From contig CM044316.1 of assembly GCA_024291935.2 (NCBI GenBank), forward strand, positions 75,222,501 to 75,286,500: DNA of 64,000 nucleotides, written 5' to 3'. Of this stretch, positions 35,878 through 46,555 are shown one piece after another. Both the position numbers and the translations under genes were made by a program. The DNA is from Okapia johnstoni. Taxonomy: Eukaryota > Chordata > Mammalia > Artiodactyla > Giraffidae. Position 1 is the stretch's first letter. The number at the start of each line of letters is the position of its first letter. The notes under the pieces were generated by a model. That model saw nothing but the letters and a program-made list of their open reading frames with translations, was not told the DNA's origin and did not search any database.

Positions 35878-36152
35878 GGGGGGGAAGGAGAAGGTGGGGA
35901 GAATTGAGAGTAGCATTGACATATATACATTACCGTGTGTAAACAGACGGCTAGTGGAAAGCTGCTGTATAGCATAGGGAGCTCAGCTCAGTGCTCTGTG
36001 ACAACCTACAGAGCTGGGATTGGGGGTGGGAGGGAGGCTCAAAAGGAGGGTATATATGTATACTTATGGCTAATTCACATTGTACAGTAGAAGTTAACAA
36101 AACAGTGTAAAGCAATTATGCTCCAGCTCAAAATATATTGAAAAAATAAAAT
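35878..36152 (+). mobile_element. L1 3' UTR, 5'-truncated
   Basis: 'gggggtgggagggaggctc' G-rich block, 'tatgtatacttatggctaattc', 'gtaaagcaattatgctccagc' and an A-rich end. An older artiodactyl L1 subfamily than the copy at 23877. Confidence 0.82.
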
Positions 36153-36339
36153 TACAATAAATACTATGAATCAGGATGAGCATATGGCTGTTGTCCAAAA
36201 CTTTGAAACTCTGCTAATGATTTTTATTGATTTTTCTATCAATGTAACTTATCTGATTGTTACATTCATATGTAATTGATACATAATTTTACATTCACAT
36301 ATAATAAAATATAGGAATACTCTGAGTTTTAAAAATCTA

Positions 36340-36570
36340 CATTACAGTTATAATAATAATGAAAGCTAATATTTACTAAGTAGTTTCTTACAACTATCCT
36401 TCCTCCTAAACAAATGTTTTATTTAATCCTCACAACAACCCTATAATTTGGTTATTATTGTAATCTCCAATTACACTTGAGGAAAGTGAGCTTTAGGTAA
36501 ACTTTCTAAGAATTTCCAGAGTTCATATGAAGGAGATAAGCTTTCCAACAAGGCTGAGCTTTTAAACAAC
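36340..36570 (-). mobile_element. MIR (ancient mammalian SINE)
   Basis: Antisense MIR: 'aatcctcacaacaaccctat', 'gaggaaagtgagctttagg' and 'ttccagagttcatatg' in the expected order. Confidence 0.72.
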
Positions 36571-36648
36571 AAAATAACTTTTTACTTTCCTGTAAGAAAG
36601 AACTATGAATTATCCCTCATAAAATTCAAAATAAAATACACACATATG

Positions 36649-36910
36649 CATGTGTGTATATGTGTGTGTGTGTGCACGCGCACGTGCGCTAGTCGCTGTT
36701 GTGTCAAACTCTTTGCAATCCTCATGGACTGTAGCCCACCAGGCTCCTCTGTCCATGGGATTCTCCAGGCAAGTATAATGGAGTGTGTTGTCATGCCCTC
36801 CCCCAGGGGATCTTCACAACCCAACCCTTTGATGAGGATCAAACCCTCATCTCTTCTGTCTCTTTCGTTGGCAGATGGGTTCTTTACCACTAGTACCACC
36901 TGAAAAGCCC
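36649..36910 (-). mobile_element. Bov-tA SINE whose tail became a (TG)n/(CG-CA) microsatellite
   Basis: The antisense Bov-tA body spans 36686-36910. The tail on its left is an alternating TG/CA run (36649-36685). A perfect 11-bp target duplication, acacacatatg (36638-36648 and 36911-36921), lies outside the microsatellite, so the simple repeat belongs to the insertion. Confidence 0.93.
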
Positions 36911-36921
36911 ACACACATATG

Positions 36922-37849
36922 AATTCAGAGGCTTTGTTTTCAAGTTGTTTGTATTTCACCAGTTAAACTGAGTCCTGTATAAAATATGAAGTTCTTTTCT
37001 TCTTTTTTAATGAGAATACTAACTCCTGGTAATTTATCTACCTGATTTGCTGATTTTCTATCATTAGGCACATTTATGACTATCCCTGCACATGGGAGAA
37101 AATAGTGTTTTAAAGTAGATAATAATTAAATCATTCAATACAAAATATGATATTTCCAATTCTTTTTGATTTTTATGAAAAGCTTGTGTATATTCTAATT
37201 ATTGCTAATTCTCTAACAGGAGCATACAGATTTTCAAATATAAAACTTGTAAAATGATATCTCAATGATAAATATAAATATATATTTTAGATAAAATTAC
37301 AGAATAGAATTGAATAATGGTACTTTTCCTTAGTCAGTGATTGAATATTTCTCAATAATAAATCTAAAAAGTATTCTTTCAAAAATGAGATCAATGAACA
37401 TTACTTCAATTACAAAATGACCTGATTTCATCTAATTTACAAGCTATTTTTCTAAAATGTTTGCATTATTTTAACTGAACTATTAATTGGAAAATATATT
37501 GGGTCAAATATCTTAAAATAATCCAAAATTAAATGTCAGCCCCTTAGATTATATTTGGAAAAGGAAGTCTGATTCATAAAAACTTAGAGAAGAGAGCTTT
37601 CACATATAATCCCCTTTTTTCACAGGGGCTTTTCAGAAATACATTTGTTTTTAGTTTTATTTTTCTATATAATTTAGCAACAAACAAACGCAGTGGACAC
37701 AGTAGAGACAATGGGTAGAAAAAATATACAAATAAGTATAGCTCTTTCTATTCTGGTGACATTTCATTTGCTTTTGCTAATAAGAAACTCACGCTTTAAT
37801 ATATGTACCATATAGCACATATGGTATGATAATAGTAATCTGCTCTTTT
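36922..37849. other. Unassigned AT-rich DNA
   Basis: No gene or repeat recognised. Confidence 0.5.
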
Positions 37850-38016
37850 TCATTGTTTTGTATTGAATTGTATTAGTATTCCATTTAATATATTTAATAC
37901 AATTTGTTTATCTATTTATTGGTGGAAGGAGTTTTTGATTCATTCCAGTTATTGTGAATAAAGAATAAAGTCATTAAGATATTTTAAGGAGATTTTTTTC
38001 TTGTGCACATGAATTT

Positions 38017-38084
38017 CAGCATACGCTGCGGTCCATGGGGTCACAAAGAGTCGGACATGATTGGGTGACTGTACAACAACAACT
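38017..38084 (+). mobile_element. Minimal BovB-type 3' tail, 68 bp
   Basis: 'gctgcggtccatggggtc', 'agtcggacatgattgggtg' and an (aac)n end. Flanked by tgaattt (38010-38016 and 38085-38091). An extreme 5' truncation of BovB, or of a SINE with the same 3' end. Confidence 0.8.
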
Positions 38085-38182
38085 TGAATTTTTAATTCCA
38101 CTTGGAAATACCTATTAGCAAAATGATGTTTGGGTTTTACTTTTTAAGAAACTACCAAACTGTTCCAAAGTGGCTACAACTG

Positions 38183-38320
38183 GTGGTTGGTGCCCACAGA
38201 GGGTATTTGTTCCAGGAATCTGTAGATACCGAAAACTCTGGATACTCAAATCCTTTATATAAAATAAAGTAGTACTCCAGATTCTCAAATATGGAACCCA
38301 TGGTTCCAAAGGGCCAACTG
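38183..38320. mobile_element. MER2/Tigger-like DNA transposon fragment
   Basis: Ends 'ggttggtgcccacag' and 'ccaaagggccaactg' are inverted. The interior ('tgttccaggaatctgtagata', 'tggatactcaaatcc') fits the Tigger/MER2 group. It sits inside the L1M relic. Confidence 0.72.
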
Positions 38321-38533
38321 TTTACGATTTTACCTTTCTACAAGCAGTATTTGAGGATTCTAATTTCTCTACTTCCTCACTAAAATCTTGGTAATGTCAG
38401 TTTTTTTTTTTAATAGATTTCATATAAGTATATAGTTATATTGTGGTTAATTTGCATTTTCTTGATACTATAATAATAATAAAAGTATAATAAACATATT
38501 AATGGAAAAAAAAATTGTACTAATAATGAAGGT

Positions 38534-38753
38534 GGGTTTCCCAGGTTGCACTACTGGTAAAGAACCTACCTGCCAGTGCAGGAGATGCAAGAGACGTGGG
38601 TTCCATTCCTGGGTCTGTAAGATCTCCTGGAGGAGGAAATGGCAACCCACTCCAGTATTCTTGCCTGGAAAATTCCATGGACAGAGAAACCTGGCAGGCC
38701 ACAGTCCACGGAGTCACAAAGAATTGCACATAACTGAGCAACTGAGCATGCAC
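38534..38753 (+). mobile_element. Bov-tA SINE with 12-bp target duplication
   Basis: 'ttcccaggttgcactactgg' head through to 'actgagcatgcac'. Flanked by aataatgaaggt (38522-38533 and 38754-38765). Confidence 0.95.
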
Positions 38754-38765
38754 AATAATGAAGGT

Positions 38766-39399
38766 ACAAAGAGTTATATGAACCTCCTTAGAACAACAAA
38801 AAAATAAAGCTTTTGAAAGCCCTGAGTTGGTATGGAGACAAGAAATTCTATTGAGAACTTATGTTTCCTTTGTGAAGCAATCATTTATAACATGACTTGA
38901 CCAACTGATAATGTTAGATAAGAATAGTTTAGAGGTAGTAGCATCTCTATATCTGAAAAAAAGGAGCGCCTTGACAGATTGCTTTGATGTGTTGTAAAAA
39001 CTGTTCACAAACTTATAATCATGTAAATGTGCTTTTAATTTGTTTTTAGCCTTAGTATTATCCTTACTGAAAAAAATTTGAACTTAATTATGTCTATAAA
39101 TCTGAAAGTAAATGCTGTCAATTTTGTCAATGGATGGATTGAAGAACTGTTTTGTTTTGTTTTTTTCCATAAACTGTCATAGCATTTGCTTGTATCTTTG
39201 CTATAAACAAAGTAAAATGAAATAAAGGGGAATACCATTATAAGGGAACATAAATATATCTCTCTATTGTTGAGATATACTAAAATTTTCATTCAAAATA
39301 GCACTAAAATGTTGATGTTGCTCCTTTAGTATTTGACAAGAAATGACTTTCTCATTCTGTTGTTTGCAGTCTATGTCTCCCTGATGCAAAGAGGAAAGA
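38766..39399. other. Unassigned AT-rich DNA
   Basis: No gene or repeat recognised. Confidence 0.5.
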
Positions 39400-39625
39400 G
39401 GAAGAGACCTACCAACTACATAGCACAGGGAATTATACTAAATATCTTGTAAAAAGTTATAATGGAAACATATCTAAAATAGAATGTATATTATATTTAT
39501 GCATGTATGTATGTACATATGTATGTATGTGTCTATAATCTGTCTATATGAATAAGTTTTCTTTACACCTGGAGAACAGCACAGTATTGTAAATTGAGTA
39601 TAGTTCAATACACATTTTAAAATTT
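39400..39625 (+). mobile_element. Older L1 3' UTR with (ATGT)n
   Basis: 'tagcacagggaattatac', 'aaatatcttgtaaaaagttat' and 'cacagtattgtaaattgagtat' are L1 3' UTR landmarks. Between them 39497-39532 is an imperfect TATG/ATGT tract that arose within the element. Confidence 0.72.
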
Positions 39626-39931
39626 CCTGAGGAATTACGATCTGTAGACAGAAAAAAAATTTCATTAGATTCTCTAAATATCTTATCTCTTTAATCTTCA
39701 TAATAAAGCTTCAAGGAAGCTATTTCTCTCTACAGTAGATCAGAGAAGTTTGTAGTTAACCAGTTATGAGATCAAACTAGATTTTCCCTAAAGAAATTTA
39801 CTGTAAGAGAACTAGCTTTTTTTCATTTAAATATCAGGGGAAAATGACTCAACAAAATGTAATTTTAATACAAGATATTTTTACACAGATGACAAACCTT
39901 TTCTTCAATTACCTTGCTATTCAAAGAAATA
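39626..39931. other. Unassigned intergenic DNA
   Basis: No gene or repeat recognised. Confidence 0.5.
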
Positions 39932-39944
39932 CTGTATACTCTCT

Positions 39945-40220
39945 GGTGCTGCTGCTGCTAAGTCACTTCAGTCGTGTCTGACTCTGTGCGACCCCATAGA
40001 CGGCAGCCCACCAGGCTCCGCCATCCCTGGGATTCTCCAGGCAAGAACACTGGAGTGGGTTGCCATTGCCTTCTCCAGTGCATGAATGGGAAAAGTGAAA
40101 GTGAAGTCACTCAGTCGTGTCCGACTCTTAGCGACCCCATGGACTGTAGCCTACCAGGCTCCTCCTTCCATGGGATATTCCAGACAAGAGTACTGGAATG
40201 GGGTGCCATTGCCTTCTCCG
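39945..40220 (-). mobile_element. Bov-A2 SINE with 13-bp target duplication
   Basis: Antisense two-monomer copy, flanked by ctgtatactctct (39932-39944 and 40221-40233). Low divergence. Confidence 0.97.
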
Positions 40221-40473
40221 CTGTATACTCTCTAAGAATTGATAATTTTCATAACATAAGGGTACCTTTTATTAACTGTAAAATAAGGATCATTCAACAA
40301 AAGATTCAGTTTCCTCATATCTAACTACAATACTGAGATCAACACAAATATACATAAACACATTCATATACAAGTGTGTATCTTTATATTTCTTTTCTTA
40401 AGTTTAAATTTATAAAGACAAACTTTGCTATGTTATTATTTTGTTGTTTTTCAATTTAGACTTTTGTGTTATT

Positions 40474-40643
40474 ATACGGTTGACTTGAACAACTTGGGGG
40501 TTAGGGGCACTGACCCTGAGCTGTTGAAAGTCCACATGTAAATTTACAGATTATGTAGTACTGTAGTATGTATTTATTGAAAAAAATTCACATAAAACTG
40601 GACCTGCACAACTCAGACCTGTGCTGTTCAAAAATCAAATGTA
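40474..40643. mobile_element. Tigger-like DNA transposon fragment
   Basis: 'tacggttgacttgaacaac' at left and 'gctgttcaaaaatcaaatgta' at right are the decayed inverted ends of the same family as 25943-26097. Inner blocks 'gggggttaggggcactgaccc' and 'tgtagtactgtagtatg' support it. Confidence 0.72.
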
Positions 40644-40775
40644 TTATTATATTAAAAATTTCTATGCTGTAAACCAAACATTCACCATGGAATTCTGTGC
40701 ACATAGAATAACATCTCTTTGGTTCAGATAACTTAATAGACTCCTTCCTTATATATGTATCTCCTTATTTGTTTA

Positions 40776-41043
40776 GGGAGAAGGCAATGGCACCTCACTC
40801 CAGTACTCTTGCCTGGAAAATCCCATGGACGGAGGAGCCTGGTAGGCTGCAGTCCATGGGGTTGCTAAGAGTCGGACACGACTGAGTGACTTCACTTTCA
40901 CTTTTCCCATTCATGCACTGGAGAAGGCAATGGCAACCCACTCCAGTATTCTTGCCTGGAGAATCCCAGGGATGGCGGAGCCTGGTGGGCTGCCGTCTAT
41001 GGGGTCGCACAGAGTCGGACATGACTGAAGTGACTTAGCTTAG
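40776..41043 (+). mobile_element. Bov-A2 SINE with 12-bp target duplication
   Basis: Sense orientation, opposite to the copy about 550 bp away at 39945. Flanked by cttatttgttta (40764-40775 and 41044-41055). Two monomers joined by 'tcactttcacttttccc'. Confidence 0.97.
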
Positions 41044-41055
41044 CTTATTTGTTTA

Positions 41056-41699
41056 ACTTCAGTTGAAATGCAAGAATATAAACTGCTGTTAAATGAGTGT
41101 ATTAAACAAATAAGATAGTAAATTTTCATAGACAACTACAGCTTTACCATAAAGTGACTATATAATAAAACCTAGTAAAAATTTAAAAATAAACAGACCA
41201 AAAAAACATCCTGGGAAATTTAGAAATAAACAGTAGGCTAAAACAAGACTGAAAATTTAGTATGAGTAGAAAAATAAGTAATTACATTCACTAATATATA
41301 TTTTACATACTGCATATTAATCAAGTATAAACTTAATAGCTTTTCAGTACATATTGATTCAGAATATATTTAATGACCCAAGAACAAGTTGATTCAAATT
41401 ACTACTTAATATGTAGCTAACCTTTGGCATTTAATTAACTATCTTTTTTAAATTGTATATACCAAGAGTTATTTAGGAAGAATATTGATGGAGTATAATA
41501 AGATGTATTTAAAAGGGTTAAGAATAAATATATTCAGATAAATCTGGATGTTCTATACAGATAACCCATGTACTGTTTCAAAATATATGAACATGATTTT
41601 TGAAATATATAATTTATATAGAATGCATATAAAAATGAAAAATGTAGTAAAACTGTAAGATATGAAGCTCTTTTAGCCAAATATTATTATTTGTAAAAT
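41056..41699. other. Unassigned AT-rich DNA
   Basis: Lies where the 3' end of the following antisense L1M would be, but I cannot match it to L1. Confidence 0.45.
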
Positions 41700-42129
41700 T
41701 TTTTCATAGATGTATAGAAATGCTACCAATTTCTACATGCTGATTATATATGCTGCAACTTGACTGAATTAATCGGTTAGTTCCGATAGTGTTTTGGTTG
41801 AGTTTTCAGGATTTTCTATATATAAGATAATATAATCTGCAAATAATAGTAATTTTACTGCTTTATTTTGATTTGTATGTTTTTTTTCTTATTTTGACTA
41901 ATTAATTGCTCTACCTGGGATTTTAGTATTATGTTAAATAAGAGTGATGAGTGGTCATTCTTGTCTTGTTCTTGATATTAGAAATGAAGTTTTACTCTTC
42001 ACTATTGAGCATGATGCTAGCCATGGATTATCATATATAGTGTTTATTATGTTGAGGTGTGTTCCTTATATACCCAATTTGTTGAAGGTTTTTAATCATG
42101 AAAGTATGTTGTATTTTGTCAAATGCTTT

Positions 42130-42411
42130 TTATGTCTCTGTGAGATAATTGCATGTTTTTTTAAAAAAACCTTTCATTCTATTAATGTGGAGTATCGCAT
42201 TTATTGATTTGCATCCCAGGTATAAATCTCTCTTAGTCATGGTTATAATCCTTTTAAGGTATTGCTCAATTTCATTTGCTAATATTTTGTTGAGAGTTTT
42301 TGCATCTATATTTATCAGATAGAATGGTCTATAGTTTTCTTTTCCAGTAGTGTCATTTTCTGACTTTGGTATCAGGGTAATGGGCTTCTCAATGAGCTTG
42401 GGAGTGATCAC
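42130..42411 (-). pseudogene. L1 ORF2 reverse-transcriptase N-terminal part
   Basis: 93 codons resembling the start of the L1 RT domain: ITLIPKSENDTTGKENYRP, then INIDAKTLNKILANEIEQYL, then INAILHINRMK. Further left the same strand still shows the catalytic FADD region altered to FADY (about 41835-41850), in another frame. Many stops separate the pieces. Confidence 0.75.
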
Positions 42412-43133
42412 TTCTCTTCAAATTTTGGAAGAGTTTGAGAAACGTAGCATTGATTCTTTGTAAATGTTTCACAGAATTCACCAGTGAAGCCATTTAGTCC
42501 TGGGTTTTTTCTGTGTTGGGAGTTTTTGATTACTAATCATATCTCCTTACTTATCATAGGTTTGTACACATTTTCTATTTCTTACTGATTCAGTCTTCAT
42601 AGTAGCATGTTTCTAGGAATATATTCACTTCTGGGTTATCCAAGATGTTGGCATAAAAATATATATAGTATTCTCTTATGATCCTATGTATTTCCATGAT
42701 AACAGTTGAAATGTCTCTTCTTTTATTTCTGAATTTGACTCTTTTTTCTTAGTATAGCTAAATTTTTGTAAATTTTGTAAATTTGTAAATTTTGATAATT
42801 TGTTACCATTATCAGTGAGATTTACAGTATATTTATATGTTTTTCAATAGTTAGTTAGTGCTCCTTTTACTTCCATTCAAAGAACTCCCATTAGCATTTC
42901 TTGTAAGGCAGGTGGCAATAAACATCCTCAGCTTTGTTGAGTATATTTTTAGTTGACTGTTGTTTTCCTTCAAAATTTTACAATAAGTCTACTCTCCTGA
43001 AAGGTTTCTATTGAAATATCTACCCAGAATCTTAAGGGAGTCCCCCTGTATGCAATTTATCTATTTCATCTTACTGTTCTTAAAGCTAATTCTTTGTCTT
43101 TGACTTTCGGCAGCTTAATTCTGATGTGTCTTG

Positions 43134-45303
43134 TTGTTGCTGTTTAGTCGCTCAGTTGTGTTCAAATCATTGCAACCCCATGGACTGTAACAGGCAAGGA
43201 CTCTCTATCCCTTACTATCTCCCCGGGTCTGCTCAAATTCATGTCCATTGAGTCAGTGATGCCATCCAACCATCTAATCCTCTGTCCCCCTCTTCTCTGC
43301 CTGCTCTCAGTCTTTCCCAACATCAGGACAGTTCCATAAGTTGGCTTTTTGCATCATGTGGTCAAAGTATTAGATCTTCAGTCTCAGCAAGAGTCCTTCC
43401 AATGAATTCAGGGTTGATTTCCTTTAGGATGATGGTACGATTTCCTTGCTGTCCAAGGGACTCTCAAGAGTCTTCTCCAGCACCACAATTTGAAAGCATC
43501 AATTCTTCAGCACTCAGACTTCTTTATGGTCCAACTCTCACATCCATACATGACACTAGAAAGAACACAGCTTTGACTATGTAGACTTTTGTCAGCAAAG
43601 TACTGACTCTGCTTTTTAATATGTTGCCTAGGTGACTTTTTCTTCCAAGGAGCAAGCATCTTTTAATTTCATGTCTGCAGTCACCATCCACAGTGATGTA
43701 GGAGTCACAGAAAATAAAGTCTGTCACTGTTTCCATTGTTTTCCCACCTATTGGCCATGAAGTGATGGGACCAGATGTCATGATCTTCGTTTTTTTGAAT
43801 ATTGAGTTTTAAGCCAGCTTTTTCACTCTTTTCTTTCACCATCATCAAGAAGCTCTTTAATTCCTCTTTGCTTTCTGCCATTATGGTGGTGTCATCTGAA
43901 TATCTGAGGTTGATGATATTTCTCCCAGCAAACTTGATTCCAGCTTGTGCTTCATCCAACCCAACATTTTGCATGATGTACTCTGCATTTAAGTTTAACA
44001 GGCAGGGTGACAATATACAGCCTTGATGTACTCCTTTCCCAATTTTGAACCAGCCCATTGTTCCATGTCTGGTTCTAACTCTTGCTTCTTGACCTGCATA
44101 CAGGTTTCTAAGGAGAGGAGCTAAGGTGGTCTGGTATTCACATCTCTTTAAGAATTTTCCACAAAATGTTGTGATCCACACAGTCAAAGGCTTTAGTGTA
44201 GTCAATTAAGCAGTAGATGCTTTTTTGGAATACTCTTGCTTTTTCTATGATCTAACAGATGTTGGCAATTTGATCTCTGGTTCCTCTGCCTTTTCTCAAT
44301 CCAGCTTGTACATCTGGAACTTCTCAGTTCATGTACTGCTGAAGCTTAGTTTGAATGATTTTCAACATTACCTAGGTAGCATGTAAAATGTGAAATATTG
44401 TTTGGTAGTTTGAATATTCTTTGGTGTTACCTTTTTTAGGATTGGAATGAAAATTGAACTTTTCCTATCCTGTGGCCATTGTTGACTTTTCAAAATTTGC
44501 TGGCATATTGAGTGCAGCACTTTCACAGATCATCTTTCAAGATTTGAAATAGCTCAGCTGGAATTCCATCACCTCCACTAGCTTTGTTCGTACTGATGCT
44601 TTCTAAAGCCCACTTGACTTCACACTCCAGGATGTCCAGCTCTAGGTGTGTGATCACACCATCGTGGATATCCGGGTCCTTAAGACCTTTTGGTACTGTT
44701 TTTCTGTGTAGTCTTACCAGGTCTTCTTAGTATCTTTTGCTTCTGTTAGGTCCATATCTTTTCTGTCCTTTATTGTGCTCATCTTTGCATGAAATTTTCC
44801 ATTGGTATCTCCAGTTTTCTTGAAGAGGTCTCCAGTATTTCCCATTCTGTTGTTTCTATTTCTTTGCATTGTTCACCTAAGAAGACTTTCTTATCTCTCC
44901 TTGCTATTTTTTGTAACTCTGCTTTCAGATGGGTATATCTTTCCTTTTCTCCTTTGCATTTCACTTCTCTTCTTTTCTCAACTATCTGTAAGGCCTTTGC
45001 AGACAACCATTTTTCCCTGTTGCATTTCTTTTTCTTGGAGATGATTTTGGTCACCATTTTTTGTACAGTGTTACAAGGTCTCATCCATAGTTCTTCAGGC
45101 ACTCTATCAGATCCAAACCCTTGAATCTATTTGTTACTTCCACTGTATAATCATAAGTGATTTCATTTAGGTTGTACGTCAATGGCTAGTGGTTTTCCCT
45201 ACATTCTTTAATTTAAGTCTGGATTTTGCAATAAGGAGCTCATGATCTGAGCCACAGTCATCTCCCAGTCTTGTTTTTGGTGACTGCATAGAGCTTCTGC
45301 ATC
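43134..45303 (-). mobile_element. BovB LINE forming the 3' part of a chimeric insertion
   Basis: Antisense BovB from the 'ttgttgctgtttagtcgctc' tail to 'catagagcttctgcatct', about 2.17 kb, collinear with the family and of the older tail class. At 45303 it joins Bov-tA sequence. The target duplication atgtgtcttg brackets the BovB plus Bov-tA unit (43124-43133 and 45457-45466) rather than BovB alone. Confidence 0.93.
43705..44205 (-). pseudogene. BovB reverse transcriptase fragment, YADD changed to YSDD
   Basis: 166 codons with GKGVHQGCILSPCLL at about residues 56-70 and, at residues 102-105, YSDD in place of YADD. The first residues (MTTLKPLTVW) come from a different frame than the conserved MDHN start seen in sister copies. 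Downstream, NIQKNEDHD marks a frameshift in the KTKIM block. It encodes no working enzyme; Ser in the second catalytic-box position is decay rather than adaptation. Confidence 0.85.
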
Positions 45304-45456
45304 TGTCTATGGGATTTTATAGGCAAGGATATTAGAATGGTTTGCCATTTCCTACTCCCGGCGATCTTCTCAATCCAGACATTGAAACTTCATCTCTTAT
45401 GTCTCTTGCATTGGCAGGTGGGTTCTTTACAACTAATGCTACCCAGGAAACCCATA
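45304..45456 (-). mobile_element. Bov-tA 5' half forming the head of the chimeric insertion
   Basis: 'gggattttataggcaagga' joins BovB at the left. At the right it ends with the complete tRNA-like head ('tgctacccaggaaaccca'), directly abutting the target duplication. The Bov-A 3' half of the SINE is absent. Three bases, tct, could belong to either partner at the junction. Confidence 0.88.
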
Positions 45457-45660
45457 ATGTGTCTTGGTGCAGTCCTATTCAGATTCAACATATTTGAGAT
45501 CCTTTGGGCCTGATGGATCTGTATGCCCATTTCTCCCCCTAGATTCAAGAAGTTTCCAGTCACTACTGCTTTAGATATACTTAATGTCCCTTTTTCTTCT
45601 CCTTCTGGAATTCCCATAATGCAAATATTATTCATTTTTACCATGTTCCATAATATCTTT
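45457..45660 (-). pseudogene. L1 ORF1 fragment
   Basis: The minus strand encodes ICIMGIPEGEEK, then NFLNLGGEMGIQIHQAQRI, then LNLNRTAPRH. This is the L1 ORF1 protein region (RNA-binding chaperone) around the conserved 'GIPEGE' motif. The rest of ORF1 continues left beyond the BovB insertion (42830-43123) and right beyond the Bov-tA (45883-46200). Decayed, from the old L1M. Confidence 0.75.
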
Positions 45661-45666
45661 GCACAT

Positions 45667-45882
45667 TTCAGGTGGTGCTAGTGGTAAAGAATCTGCCTGA
45701 CAATGCAAGGGACACAAGAAACGCTAGTTTGATATCTTATTTGGGAAGATTTCCTGAAGTAAGAAATGGCAACCCACTTCAGTATTCTTGCCTGGAAATT
45801 TCCATGGATAGAGGAGCCTGGCTAGCTACAGTCCACGGGGCCAGAGAGAGTTGAATATGACTGAGAGACTGAGCACACACAT
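45667..45882 (+). mobile_element. Bov-tA SINE nested in L1M
   Basis: Starts in the head ('caggtggtgctagtggtaaag') and ends 'actgagagactgagcacac'. L1 ORF1 sequence resumes after it. Confidence 0.93.
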
Positions 45883-46222
45883 GATTTGTCTTTGGACTTT
45901 CTTCACTCTTTTTCACTCTTTTTGCTCCTCTGGGTCATTTCCAATGTGCTATCCTCCAGGTAAGTGATTCTTTCTTCTGCATGCTTGAATCTACTTTTAA
46001 ATTCTCTATTTTCAATGCAGTTATTATACTTTCTAACTCTAAGATTTATTGTTTTCTTTTTTATGGTTGACATTTCCTAATGAACTTCTCATTTTGTTCA
46101 TGTATTGATTTCCTATTTTTCTTTAATTGTCTGTCTGTGTTTTCTTGTAGTCCACTAAAGTTTCTTAAAATGATTGTTTTGAATTCTTCAGCATAGCTCT
46201 CCACTTCTATAGAGTGAAATCC

Positions 46223-46555
46223 GTTCAGTTCAGTTCAGTTCAGTCACTCAGTTGTGTCCAACTCTTTGCGACCCCATGAATCGCAGCACTCCAGGCCTCC
46301 CTGTCCATCACCAACTCCCGGAATTTACCCAAACGCATGTCCATTGAGTCGGTGATGCCATCCAGCCATCTCATCCTCTGTCATCCCTTTCTCCTCCTGC
46401 CCCCAATCCTTCCCAGCATCAGGGTCTTTTCCAATGAGTCAACTCTTTGCATGAGATGGCCAAAGTATTGGAGTTTCAGCTTCAACAACAGTCCATCTAA
46501 TGAACACCCAGGGCTGATCTCCTTTAGGATGGACTGGTTGGATCTCCTTGCAGTC
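46223..46555 (-). mobile_element. BovB LINE, short 5'-truncated copy
   Basis: Antisense (cagtt)n tail then about 330 bp of the BovB 3' region, ending 'ggatctccttgcagt'. Non-coding part mostly. Young tail class. Confidence 0.95.

Larger units (their letters stand above)
37850..38490 (-). mobile_element. Old L1M ORF2 3' end hosting two insertions
   Basis: Antisense L1M with 'attccatttaatatatttaat', 'ttattgtgaataaagaataa', then after the first insert 'taagaaactaccaaactgttc', and after the second 'caagcagtatttgaggattc' and 'gtggttaatttgcattttc'. The L1 text resumes in register each time, so both inserts are younger. Confidence 0.75.

Noticed and set aside
39974..40324. Repeated peptide-like frames such as those in Bov-A2 copies (also 25165-25425, 40795-41022)
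   Set aside because: The same peptide recurs wherever Bov-A2 occurs, so these are translations of a non-coding SINE and not a protein family.
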